46,113 bases of DNA from Clostridia bacterium. Lineage in GTDB: Bacteria > Bacillota > Clostridia > Lachnospirales > CAG-274. Numbering within the stretch: the first letter of the stretch is position 1; each line of letters begins with the position of its first letter. Shown one piece after another: positions 7,469 to 16,088 of this stretch. The stretch is taken from positions 1 to 46,113 of the forward strand of contig JAUNGN010000020.1 in the NCBI GenBank assembly GCA_030524425.1. The letters are read 5' to 3'. Under the pieces are notes generated by a model. The model saw only the letters and a list, made by a program, of their open reading frames with translations, did not search any database and was not told where the DNA came from. The position numbers and the translations under genes are program-made.

Positions 7469-8953
7469 ATGGATAGCTGTAATCAAAATGAAATTAACAT
7501 TGATGTAGGATTAATTGTTAAAAAATTTTGTAACTTCAAAACTATAAGAAATATTATTTTGAGTGGTATTATATGCGGTGTTTGTGCTTATTCTTATTCC
7601 AGATTCTGCATACCTGAACGATTTACGTCACAGGTTTCTATGGATGTAAATAATAGTGCCGTTTCTTCAGCAGGCGGTAAGGTTGAAATGAATGATATAA
7701 CTGCTTCACAGAAAATAGTTAAGAGCTGTATTGTTATTTTAAAAGACAGTATAGTAATGAAGGAAATAAGCGACAAACTTATAAGGAACTATTCTGAGGA
7801 TGATATAAATAAGGCTTTTACCATAAGTATAGATGAAAACGGAAAGAAATGGATTTCTGCGTCGGAAATAGGAGATTGCATAAACCTATCAAATATAAAT
7901 GAAACGGAAATAATGAGTGTAAGCGTAACAACAAAATCCCCTGAAATGTCATATGCTGTTTGTAAATATGTTGTGGATATAGCACCTAAAACAGTTAAAA
8001 GAGTTATAGACGGCGGAAGGGTTGAAACAATTGGAGAACCAAGTATTCCTATAACCAAAGCATATCCCAATAATGTAAAAAATGGTATACTGGGAGGCTT
8101 TGCAGGTATTCTTGCAGTGCTGATATTTTATTTTTTAAAAATTATTTTTGATACAAAGTTTAAGAACTCAGATGAATTCAGTAACAGATATGATATTCCC
8201 GTGTTATCGGAAATACCTTTTTATGAAAGTAAGAATTTAAAAAAATCAGAAAAAATGACAAGGAATAAAAGGGCAGGTATTCCGGCAGAAAATTCATTTT
8301 TTGTTGTGGAAGCCTATAATTCATTGTGCAGTAATATATTGTTTTCATGCAGGGCTAATGATAGTAAAGTGATTATAATAAGCGGTGCTGAAATTGGTGA
8401 CGGAAAATCTACAACCGCACATTATATTGCGCAGTGTTTAAACAATATCATAGGAAATGTTTTGCTTATAGACTGTGATATGAGAAGACCGAGTATACAC
8501 AAAAGGTTTAATTACAAAAATAACAAAGGGCTTTCATCTGTGTTAAGCGGTATGACAGGTCTTGAAGAAACCATTATAAAAAGGGAGGGGCTGCCTGATG
8601 TAATAACAGCAGGGTCTAATCCGCCCAATGCTGCTGAAATGCTTGCAAGTAAATATATGGATGAGCTGCTGGAGGAATGCATCAAAAGATACAGTTATAT
8701 TATTATAGATACACCGCCTATTAATTTAGTAAATGATGCGTGCATTTTATCTAAGTACAGCAGTGGAATTGTATTTGTTGCAAGAGCAGGAAGAACGCGA
8801 TATAAAGATTTTGAAAAAGCCGAAAAGAATCTTAAAATTGTGGGAAGCAGGATAACAAGTGTTATAATAAATGCTGTTGATAATGAATACTCGTATTATG
8901 GAAAGTATTATAATTATGGTTATGAAAATAAGGAAAAAACATCGGATTTATAA
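7469..8953 (+). CDS. Wzz-type chain-length determinant fused to BY-kinase (Wzc/CapAB-like)
   Basis: 494 aa. The Wzz-like part is bounded by two membrane segments (about 27-47 and 206-226) with an extracytoplasmic loop between them. The cytoplasmic part is a bacterial tyrosine kinase with Walker A GAEIGDGKST (306-315), Walker A' LLIDCDMRRP (332-341), Walker B YIIIDTPP (410-417) and a C-terminal tyrosine cluster (YSYYGKYYNYGY, 474-485), the autophosphorylation site of this family. Such proteins regulate polymerisation and export of Wzx/Wzy-made polysaccharide. In many Firmicutes the two halves are separate proteins (CapA/CapB, CpsC/CpsD); here they are one. SD AAAGGG; ATG start. It lies between the recombinase and a fixed promoter at 9057, so it is the structural gene closest to the switch. 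Confidence 0.92.
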   Translation: MDSCNQNEINIDVGLIVKKFCNFKTIRNIILSGIICGVCAYSYSRFCIPERFTSQVSMDVNNSAVSSAGGKVEMNDITASQKIVKSCIVILKDSIVMKEISDKLIRNYSEDDINKAFTISIDENGKKWISASEIGDCINLSNINETEIMSVSVTTKSPEMSYAVCKYVVDIAPKTVKRVIDGGRVETIGEPSIPITKAYPNNVKNGILGGFAGILAVLIFYFLKIIFDTKFKNSDEFSNRYDIPVLSEIPFYESKNLKKSEKMTRNKRAGIPAENSFFVVEAYNSLCSNILFSCRANDSKVIIISGAEIGDGKSTTAHYIAQCLNNIIGNVLLIDCDMRRPSIHKRFNYKNNKGLSSVLSGMTGLEETIIKREGLPDVITAGSNPPNAAEMLASKYMDELLEECIKRYSYIIIDTPPINLVNDACILSKYSSGIVFVARAGRTRYKDFEKAEKNLKIVGSRITSVIINAVDNEYSYYGKYYNYGYENKEKTSDL

Positions 8954-9022
8954 GTAATATAGATAATTATATAGGATTTGAAACTTTAATGCTTTAAAAT
9001 TAAGTATTTGGGTGACATAAAT

Positions 9023-9195
9023 CAGTAAAATGGAAAAACTTAAAAATCCGTAAGTGTTGACAAAATACCGTAAAAATGATAAAATTAAACGATTATAGTT
9101 TAGCGTAAAATGGTGAAAATACGATTTATATTTTGCGTATACGGTAATGGTATGATTTTTTCTGATAAATTAATTATACGATACAGTAAAAAGGG
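9023..9195 (+). repeat. Cluster of GTAA-type short repeats around a promoter
   Basis: Related short motifs recur at roughly 20-45-bp intervals: CAGTAAAATGG (9023), CCGTAAG (9048), CCGTAAAAATG (9068), GCGTAAAATGG (9103), GCGTATACGG (9135-9144), CAGTAAAAAGG (9184). They bracket the promoter at 9057-9085 and its leader. They may be regulator-binding sites; the factor is unknown. Confidence 0.35.
9057..9085 (+). promoter_or_regulatory. Fixed promoter for the sugar-nucleotide/EPS genes
   Basis: TTGACA (9057-9062), 17-bp spacer, TAAAAT (9080-9085). Transcription would start near 9092, giving about 120 nt of leader before the kinase gene at 9211. A small dyad TAAAC-N7-GTTTA (9086-9102) overlaps the start site and could be an operator. 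Confidence 0.6.
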
Positions 9196-9210
9196 AAGGA
9201 GAGCGGTGAA

Positions 9211-10386
9211 ATGAATCTGCAGGAAGCATTTGAGCATTATTTTCAGGACATATCTCCGGAAGGCAGGGTACATTGTCCATACAGAGTCTGCCCTATTGGT
9301 GCACATGTAGACCATCAGCATGGACTTGTTTCGGGTTTTGCTTTAGATCATGGGGTAAATCTTATATATGCCAAGTCTGATGAACCTATAATTGAAATTC
9401 ATAGTTTAAACTTTGAAGGGCAGATACGTTTTACCATAAAAAGCGAACCCCATATTCACAGAGATTGGGGTGATTATGCCCGGGCTGCCATGAAAAGTCT
9501 TTTTGAACATGGTTATGAGATAAAGCATGGGTTTAGTGGTGTTATTGAAGGTACACTGCCTGTCGGAGGTCTTTCTTCTTCTGCTGCTGTAGTATTGGCA
9601 TATTTGGCTGTTTTATGCCGGGTTAATGATTTATCACCAAAACGCAGTGATATTATTAAAATGGCTTTGTGGGCAGAGCAGAAGTTTATTGGTCTGAATA
9701 TTGGTAAGCTGGATCAAAGCTGTGAGGTGTATTGCAAGAAAAATCATTTATTGTATTTGGATACACAGGATGACAGCTATGAGAACATACCATGCAGTGT
9801 TAATATGTCTCCATATAAGATAGGAATTTTCTTTTCGGGTGTTCCGAGGGCACTTGTAAATTCTGCCTATAATGCCCGTGTTGATGAGTGCAGAGCTGCC
9901 GCCTATTCACTAAAGGCGTATGGCGGAATGGATTATGAGAAAATTGCAGATACATACTTAAGAGAAGTACCGGAGGAATTGTTTAGAAAGTATAAAGGGC
10001 GCCTGCCTGAAAATTTCAGTAAACGTGCTGAGCATTATTATTCTGAATACAGTCGTGTAAAGAAGGGTGTGGAAGCGTGGAAAAAGGGAGATCTTCATGC
10101 TTTTGGACAGATAATTTTTGAGTCAGGCAACAGTTCTATTTATAACTATGAGAGTGGTTCACCAGAACTTAGAACCCTTCATAAAATTATGCTTGATACA
10201 GCAGGTATTTACGGCGGCAGGTTTTCGGGCGCAGGTTTTAAGGGATGCTGTATGGCAATAGTTGATCCCAATTATACTGAACAGATTGAGGAAACTGTTA
10301 CGAAGAAATATTTGGAGGCATTTCCGGAATTAAGGGGAAAGTTTTCCGTACATTTTTGCGATACCTCTGATGGTGTGACACTGTAA
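9211..10386 (+). CDS. GHMP sugar kinase, galacturonokinase-like
   Basis: 391 aa of the galactokinase branch of GHMP kinases. The sugar-binding signature is PYRVCPIGAHVDHQHG (23-38) instead of the usual GRxNLIGEHxDY; this variant resembles plant galacturonokinase as I recall it (PYRICPLGAHIDHQ). The ATP-binding motif GGLSSSAA is at 119-126, and the C-terminal glycine-rich motif GGRFSGAGFKGC is near 340. It would phosphorylate the anomeric hydroxyl of a sugar, possibly galacturonate or another uronic acid. The nucleotidyltransferase gene 44 bp downstream could convert the sugar-1-phosphate to an activated sugar for the polymer. Strong SD (GGAAGGAG). The substrate is an inference. Confidence 0.75.
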   Translation: MNLQEAFEHYFQDISPEGRVHCPYRVCPIGAHVDHQHGLVSGFALDHGVNLIYAKSDEPIIEIHSLNFEGQIRFTIKSEPHIHRDWGDYARAAMKSLFEHGYEIKHGFSGVIEGTLPVGGLSSSAAVVLAYLAVLCRVNDLSPKRSDIIKMALWAEQKFIGLNIGKLDQSCEVYCKKNHLLYLDTQDDSYENIPCSVNMSPYKIGIFFSGVPRALVNSAYNARVDECRAAAYSLKAYGGMDYEKIADTYLREVPEELFRKYKGRLPENFSKRAEHYYSEYSRVKKGVEAWKKGDLHAFGQIIFESGNSSIYNYESGSPELRTLHKIMLDTAGIYGGRFSGAGFKGCCMAIVDPNYTEQIEETVTKKYLEAFPELRGKFSVHFCDTSDGVTL

Positions 10387-10430
10387 GGTATATTGATAAG
10401 AATATAGTAATAGATTAAGAGGTATAAATT

Positions 10431-11183
10431 ATGATTTCCATTGTATTAGCTGCGGGTTATGCTACGCGTTTGTATCCTTTAACAGAAAATTTTCCAAAGC
10501 CTCTTCTTAATGTCGGCAGCAAAACAATTTTGAACTGGCTGCTGGATGATATTGATTTGCAGCCTGAAATTACAGGACACGTGATAATCAGCAATCATAA
10601 GTTTATAAAACATTTTGAAGAGTGGAAAAAGAATCAGTCCTACAGTAAGCCTGTTGTGCTTTTGGATGACGGCTCTGTTGATAATGACCACAGGCTTGGA
10701 GCTGTAAAGGATATTCAGTTTGCAGTCAATAGCCTTAAAATAAATGAGGATTTGCTTGTTGTTGCAGGAGATAATGTAGTTGATTTTTCATTCGGAGATT
10801 TTATTAAGTTTGCTAAGGAAAAGAACACTTCATGCGTAATGTGTCATGAAGAAAATAATCTTATAAAGCAGCAGAAAACAGCTATAATTGTTAAGGATAA
10901 AAACGATTTAATTACATCTTATGAAGAAAAGCCTATAACACCTAAGGGGAATCTTGCAGTGCCTCCTTTTTACTGTTATCTCAATAAAGATGTAGAAAAA
11001 ATAGAAGAAGCAGTCAATGAAGGGTGCAGTACAGATGCACCGGGAAGCTTTGCTGCATGGCTTAGCAATAAAGTAAATGTTCATGCATGGATGATGACAG
11101 GAAAAAGATATGATATTGGTGATATGAAGAGCTATGAATATGTAAAAAATGTTTTTGCTGAAAACAAAAAGAGCATATTATAG
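10431..11183 (+). CDS. Sugar-1-phosphate nucleotidyltransferase
   Basis: 250 aa of the NTP_transferase family: N-terminal VLAAGYATRLYPLTENFPKPLL is the nucleotide-binding and catalytic loop, VVAGDNVVDF holds the metal-binding Asp, and YEEKP is the downstream sugar-phosphate-site motif. It joins a sugar-1-phosphate to UTP, dTTP or another NTP. It resembles glucose-1-phosphate thymidylyl/uridylyltransferases but is shorter than the 290-aa RmlA/GalU enzymes. Its place directly after the GHMP kinase suggests the two act in sequence. SD AGAGG before ATG 10431. Confidence 0.75.
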   Translation: MISIVLAAGYATRLYPLTENFPKPLLNVGSKTILNWLLDDIDLQPEITGHVIISNHKFIKHFEEWKKNQSYSKPVVLLDDGSVDNDHRLGAVKDIQFAVNSLKINEDLLVVAGDNVVDFSFGDFIKFAKEKNTSCVMCHEENNLIKQQKTAIIVKDKNDLITSYEEKPITPKGNLAVPPFYCYLNKDVEKIEEAVNEGCSTDAPGSFAAWLSNKVNVHAWMMTGKRYDIGDMKSYEYVKNVFAENKKSIL

Positions 11184-11224
11184 AAATATTGATTAAATAA
11201 ATATGTAATGAGGAATTGTTTATT

Positions 11225-12469
11225 ATGAGTACTGTTAAAAAAATTGCTGTTGCAGGTACAGGATATGTGGGATTAAGTATTGCCGTTTTGCTGGCACAGC
11301 ATCATAAGGTTTATGCTGTGGATATAGTTCCTGAAAAGGTTGAAATGATTAATAGCAGAAAATCCCCTATTTCAGACAAAGAAATTGAAGAATATTTATC
11401 AACTAAAGAACTTGATTTAACTGCAACATTGGATGGAAGAGAAGCATATATTGATGCAGATTTTGTTGTTATAGCAACTCCTACAAATTATGACAGTAAT
11501 AAAAACTTTTTTGACACTAAAGCCGTTGAGGATGTTATAAACCTGGTTATGGAGTATAATCCTGATGCGATTATGGTTATAAAATCTACAATACCTGTAG
11601 GTTATACAAAATCTATTCGTGAAAAAACAGGCAGCAGAAATATTATATTCAGTCCTGAATTTTTAAGAGAGGGCAAGGCTCTTTATGATAATCTTTATCC
11701 ATCACGTATTATTGCAGGCACTGATATGGAGGACGAAAGACTTGTTGAAGCGGCACATACTTTTGCGGAATTATTGCAGGAGGGTGCGGTTAAAGATAAT
11801 ATTGATACATTGTTTATGGGTTTTACCGAAGCAGAGGCTGTTAAGCTGTTTGCCAATACATATCTTGCATTGCGTGTGAGCTTTTTTAATGAATTGGACA
11901 CCTATGCGGAAGTAAAGGGATTGAATACCAGGCAGATAATTGAGGGGGTTTGTCTTGACCCCAGAATTGGCAGTCATTATAACAACCCGTCTTTCGGATA
12001 TGGAGGTTATTGTCTGCCCAAGGATACAAAGCAGCTTTTAGCAAATTATCAGGATGTGCCCGAAAATATTGTGGAAGCTATTGTAGAAGCTAACAGAACA
12101 AGAAAGGACTTTATTGCCGAGAGAGTATTGAAAATGGCAGAAAGCTATGTTAATAATAATGCTGACAGTGACAGAGAGAAGAAAGCTGTTGTTATTGGAT
12201 TATACAGACTGACAATGAAGGCGAACAGTGATAACTTCCGCCAAAGCAGTATACAGGGGGTTATGAAGAGAATTAAGGCAAAGGGAGCTTCTGTTGTTAT
12301 TTATGAACCTACGCTGGAGGACGGAACAATATTTTCAGGCAGTGAGGTTATAAATAATCTGGATGCATTTAAGGGCAGATGTGATGCAATTATTGCAAAC
12401 AGATATAATTCAGAGTTAGATGATGTAAAGGATAAGGTTTATACAAGGGATATATTCAGAAGAGATTAA
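11225..12469 (+). CDS. ugd: UDP-glucose 6-dehydrogenase
   Basis: 414 aa, short-type UDP-glucose dehydrogenase like HasB/Ugd. Rossmann motif GTGYVG at 11-16, [24 protein letters not shown] and the catalytic Cys263 in [11 protein letters not shown]. It oxidises UDP-glucose twice to UDP-glucuronate, using two NAD+. The ATG at 11225 is chosen because AGGA lies 10 nt upstream; an in-frame TTG at 11216 has no SD of its own. It is the source of glucuronic acid for the polymer. A second, differently specific dehydrogenase of the same superfamily lies at 16089. Confidence 0.92.
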   Translation: MSTVKKIAVAGTGYVGLSIAVLLAQHHKVYAVDIVPEKVEMINSRKSPISDKEIEEYLSTKELDLTATLDGREAYIDADFVVIATPTNYDSNKNFFDTKAVEDVINLVMEYNPDAIMVIKSTIPVGYTKSIREKTGSRNIIFSPEFLREGKALYDNLYPSRIIAGTDMEDERLVEAAHTFAELLQEGAVKDNIDTLFMGFTEAEAVKLFANTYLALRVSFFNELDTYAEVKGLNTRQIIEGVCLDPRIGSHYNNPSFGYGGYCLPKDTKQLLANYQDVPENIVEAIVEANRTRKDFIAERVLKMAESYVNNNADSDREKKAVVIGLYRLTMKANSDNFRQSSIQGVMKRIKAKGASVVIYEPTLEDGTIFSGSEVINNLDAFKGRCDAIIANRYNSELDDVKDKVYTRDIFRRD

Positions 12470-12532
12470 TATAGCTAAGCATTGCAGGTTAAAATGTATT
12501 ACAAAAGTTGTAGATATCAGGAGGAATCAAAG

Positions 12533-13609
12533 ATGAAGCTTTATGGAGTCATTATGGCAGGCGGCGGAGGTACCCGTTTTTGGCCTTTATCAAGACAAAA
12601 AAAACCGAAGCAGCTTTTAAATCTTTCCGGTAAGGAATTAATGGTCAACGAAGCAATTGACAGATTATCCTATACTGTTGATAAAAGGGACATTTTTATT
12701 GTAACTAATGAATCCCAAGCTCATCAGATGCAGGATGTAACAAAGGGACGTATTACATCTAATCATATATTATCTGAACCTGCGGCAAGAAATACTGCTG
12801 CCTGTGTGGGATATGCCGCAATGGAAATTTTAAGGAAGTATGGAGACGGTGTAATGATTATTACACCATCTGATGCATACATTAGAGATACTGCAGCTTT
12901 TACAAGAGTATTAGGGGCTGCTGTAAGGGCTGCAGAAAAAGAGGATAAACTTGTAACTATAGGAATTACACCTACTTTTCCTGCTACAGGGTATGGTTAT
13001 ATCAAGTTTGATAAAAGCGGAAATAAAGAAGCAAAATCTGTTTTGGAATTTAAGGAAAAGCCTGATAAGGAAACTGCGGACAGTTACGTTGCAACAGGTG
13101 AATATGCATGGAACAGCGGAATGTTTATATGGAAGGCAAGTACAATTCTCAAAAAGTTTGAACAGCTTATTCCTGATATTTATGCTGATCTGAAAAGTAT
13201 AGGCAATGTAATGGGAACAGATGATGAAGGCCTGATGTTGAAAAAAGTCTATCCCAATATACGTAAGATTTCTGTTGATTATGCCATTATGGAGGCTTCT
13301 GCTGCAGATGGTGATGTACTTGTGATTCCGGGAGAATTTGGCTGGAATGATGTAGGAAGCTGGGATATGATGGGAGTACTTCATAATGAGGATGAAGGTG
13401 GCAATATTACAATTGGTGATGTGTTGCCTATAAATACAACCAATAGTGTGATTTATTCCAATAAAAGACTTATAGCTGCAGTGGGTGTGGATAATCTGAT
13501 AATTGTAGAAACTGATGATGCAGTTATGGTCTGCAGCAAGGATAAGGCACAGGACGTAAAGCTTATTGTTGATGATTTAAATGCGGCAGGCAGAAAAGAA
13601 TTACTTTAG
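12533..13609 (+). CDS. manC: Mannose-1-phosphate guanylyltransferase
   Basis: 358 aa. It has the N-terminal guanylyltransferase domain with AGGGGTRFWPLSR-KKPKQ, TPSD (catalytic metal Asp), RNTAACVGYA, FKEKP, NSGMF and WNDVGSWD, all motifs of active GDP-mannose pyrophosphorylases. It makes GDP-mannose from mannose-1-phosphate and GTP. It lacks the C-terminal cupin isomerase of the longer AlgA/ManC type. Start ATG 12533 follows CAGGAGG with good spacing; the open frame extends upstream without SD. It supplies the AlgD-like enzyme at 16089. Confidence 0.92.
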   Translation: MKLYGVIMAGGGGTRFWPLSRQKKPKQLLNLSGKELMVNEAIDRLSYTVDKRDIFIVTNESQAHQMQDVTKGRITSNHILSEPAARNTAACVGYAAMEILRKYGDGVMIITPSDAYIRDTAAFTRVLGAAVRAAEKEDKLVTIGITPTFPATGYGYIKFDKSGNKEAKSVLEFKEKPDKETADSYVATGEYAWNSGMFIWKASTILKKFEQLIPDIYADLKSIGNVMGTDDEGLMLKKVYPNIRKISVDYAIMEASAADGDVLVIPGEFGWNDVGSWDMMGVLHNEDEGGNITIGDVLPINTTNSVIYSNKRLIAAVGVDNLIIVETDDAVMVCSKDKAQDVKLIVDDLNAAGRKELL

Positions 13610-13621
13610 TAATAATAGTCT

Positions 13622-13640
13622 GAGGTTTATATAAAGCCTC
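13622..13640 (+). other. Intercistronic hairpin
   Basis: GAGGTTT-ATATA-AAGCCTC forms a 7-bp stem (one G-U) in the 101-bp gap after manC. No U-run follows, so it is more likely an mRNA processing/stability element than a terminator. Confidence 0.35.
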
Positions 13641-13710
13641 TAATTAACTATCCTTGAAGGTTAAAAGTAAGTTTTCGTTTTTCGGATAAGTTATATAAGG
13701 AGAAATAAAT

Positions 13711-16050
13711 ATGAAATGCTTGATTTTGGCCGGAGGGCGAGGTGAAAGACTTTGGCCGCTGTCCCGAAAGAATTATCCTAAACAGTTTATACAAATACAA
13801 AGAAACCATTCCATTTTTCAGGAAACGGTAGCAAGGAACATACCTTACTGTGATGAATTTATAATTGTAACAGGTTATGAATACCGTTACATTATAAAGA
13901 GTCAAATGGCTGCATTTCAAGGAATAACCTATCGCTGTATATTTGAGGAATCACCAAGAAAAACAACAGCTGCTATACTGCTGGCCTGTATGGATTTGCA
14001 GCCATCAGAGCTCGTTTTTGCTGTAGCTTCCAATCATTTGCTTGATACTGATACTGAATTTGATAGTGTGGATGATTATAAAAATGCTGTTTTACAGGGG
14101 AAAAATTATGCATCTTCCGGAAATATAGCAACATTTGGCATAAAAATGAAAAATGTGAATTCGCATATGGGATTTATGCAATTTCACGATGATAGTATAG
14201 TTAAATTTGTAGAAAAGCCGAGGCAAAGGGAATTTGAATGGATCTGCAATAATCCTGAATTTTTAAGAAACAGCGGAATGTATATTTTTGAAAATGGTTT
14301 ATTTCAGAATGAATTAAAAAAATATGCACCTGAACTATATGAGCAGTGTGTTTTGGCACATAATAACAGGAGATTGGAAGATGGCTATACACTATATTTA
14401 AAAGATGTTCTTAATGGTATTGCACCAATATCAATAGAAAAATCCTTATTTGAGAAAAGTGCTGTTCTAAAGGTTGTTAAGCCCTGCTTCAGATGGAAGA
14501 ATATAAGAAGTCTTGAGGATATTCATTTAACGGAATATTTGGCACAGGGAATAAGTGTATTAAATAATTGTGAAAAAACAACGGTTATTAATAATTGTAA
14601 AAGACAGGTAGTTGTTGTAAGTGATATTGATAATGCGATGGTAGTCAATACTGCAGATGCAATATATATTGGCAAATATGGGGAATCTCGTAAAATAAAG
14701 GAAATATTGAAGGCTCATAGTGAGCTGAAACCTTTTAGCGACAGAGGAACCATATTTTACCGCTCATGGGGATATTATGAGCAATTAATAGAAGAATCTG
14801 CATTTCGTGTCCGCAGGGTGACAATTTTCCCGGGAAAAACAATATATTTACATCGCCATAAATTAAGAAGTGAAAACTGGACTGTTGTAGAAGGTGAAGC
14901 ATTAGTTGTTGTTGATGGAAAAACATCTGTTTTAGGCATTAAAAGTAATATTGAAATACCTGAGGATGCGGAACATCAAATTTCAAACATTGGAGAAGTT
15001 AATGCTACATTTATTGAAACTGCAGTTGGTGAAATAGTATGTGAAAGAGATAAGGTATCTGAAAAGTCAGAGAATATAGATGCATATCATTTAGGCATTT
15101 ATTCTGAGCCGTTTGTTAAATTGCGTCCGGCTTTTAAGGACTACTTATGGGGAGGAAAAAGACTCAGGGATGTATATAATAAAAAATGTGATTATGACAC
15201 TATTGCAGAAAGCTGGGAATTATCCGCACATCATGCAGGACAGAGTATTGTCGAGACGGGGAGATATAAAGGTTTGAATTTTGAGGAATATTTAAGAACT
15301 GTCGGCAGTCATGCATTAGGCTGGAAATGTCAGACGGGAATTAATTTTCCTTTGTTAGTTAAATTTATAGATGCTAAAGATAATTTATCTGTTCAGGTAC
15401 ACCCGGATGATGATTATGCCTTGGAGCATGAGCACGAATACGGGAAAAATGAAATGTGGTATATCATAGATTGTGAGCCCGGCTCTATCCTCTATGTGGG
15501 ATTTAAACAAGATGTAAGCAGAGAAGAAGTGGAGGAAAGGATAAGAAGGGGAACTGTACTTGAGATTTTGAACCAAATCGAAACAAAGCCGGGGGATGTG
15601 TTTTTTATTCCAGCAGGCACTGTTCATGCAATTGGAGCAGGGAACCTGATTTGTGAAATACAGCAGAATAGTAACAGTACATATCGTTTATATGATTATA
15701 ACCGAAAGGATAAGTATGGAAATCTCAGAGAACTTAATTTGGAAAAAGCTCTTGATGTGCTGAACTATAATAAGTATGTACCTCAGAAATTTGAAAAAGT
15801 AGAAACTGATAACGGCAAGTTATTATGCAGATGTAAGTATTTTGAATCAATCATATACGATATATCAGGTGAAATGAAGCTTTCAACTGAGGACAGCCGG
15901 TTTGCGTCCATTGTCTGTTTAGACGGAAGTGGTACTATTGCTTCGGCAGATGCAGAGGAAACCGTTGCAGCAGGAGACAGCATATTTGTACAGGCAGGAA
16001 AACAGCTTCAACTTAAGGGTAAAATGAAAATTATTGTTTCACAAATATAA
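13711..16050 (+). CDS. Three-part fusion: degenerate GMP-like domain, cupin, class I phosphomannose isomerase
   Basis: 779 aa. Residues 1-290 resemble mannose-1-phosphate guanylyltransferase (GGRGERLWPLSRKNYPKQF), but key motifs are altered: SNH (108-110) where PSDH/PADH is expected, RKTTA for RNTAP, and RWKNIRSLED for the conserved WxDxGSW. Residues 345-445 form a ManC-type cupin (FYRSWGYYE, LHRHKLRSENW, EHQISN). Residues 467-779 are a class I mannose-6-phosphate isomerase (LRPAFKDYLWGG, VQVHPDD 561-567, EMWYII, IPAGTVHAIG), converting fructose-6-P to mannose-6-P. The isomerase appears active, whereas the first domain probably is not, since the upstream ManC supplies that step. SD AAGGAG. 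No phosphomannomutase is present, so it must be encoded elsewhere. Confidence 0.88.
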   Translation: MKCLILAGGRGERLWPLSRKNYPKQFIQIQRNHSIFQETVARNIPYCDEFIIVTGYEYRYIIKSQMAAFQGITYRCIFEESPRKTTAAILLACMDLQPSELVFAVASNHLLDTDTEFDSVDDYKNAVLQGKNYASSGNIATFGIKMKNVNSHMGFMQFHDDSIVKFVEKPRQREFEWICNNPEFLRNSGMYIFENGLFQNELKKYAPELYEQCVLAHNNRRLEDGYTLYLKDVLNGIAPISIEKSLFEKSAVLKVVKPCFRWKNIRSLEDIHLTEYLAQGISVLNNCEKTTVINNCKRQVVVVSDIDNAMVVNTADAIYIGKYGESRKIKEILKAHSELKPFSDRGTIFYRSWGYYEQLIEESAFRVRRVTIFPGKTIYLHRHKLRSENWTVVEGEALVVVDGKTSVLGIKSNIEIPEDAEHQISNIGEVNATFIETAVGEIVCERDKVSEKSENIDAYHLGIYSEPFVKLRPAFKDYLWGGKRLRDVYNKKCDYDTIAESWELSAHHAGQSIVETGRYKGLNFEEYLRTVGSHALGWKCQTGINFPLLVKFIDAKDNLSVQVHPDDDYALEHEHEYGKNEMWYIIDCEPGSILYVGFKQDVSREEVEERIRRGTVLEILNQIETKPGDVFFIPAGTVHAIGAGNLICEIQQNSNSTYRLYDYNRKDKYGNLRELNLEKALDVLNYNKYVPQKFEKVETDNGKLLCRCKYFESIIYDISGEMKLSTEDSRFASIVCLDGSGTIASADAEETVAAGDSIFVQAGKQLQLKGKMKIIVSQI

Positions 16051-16088
16051 ATAGTTGAGTGGTAATTATAATTTAGGAGGAAAATGAA

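Noticed and set aside
12911..13384. 157-codon open frame antisense to manC
   Set aside because: No Shine-Dalgarno, low-complexity Ser/Ile/Phe/Cys composition and complete overlap with a strongly supported gene; a shadow frame.
13622..13640. Terminator between manC and the isomerase fusion
   Set aside because: Stem of 7 bp but no U-run; genes on both sides belong to one pathway.
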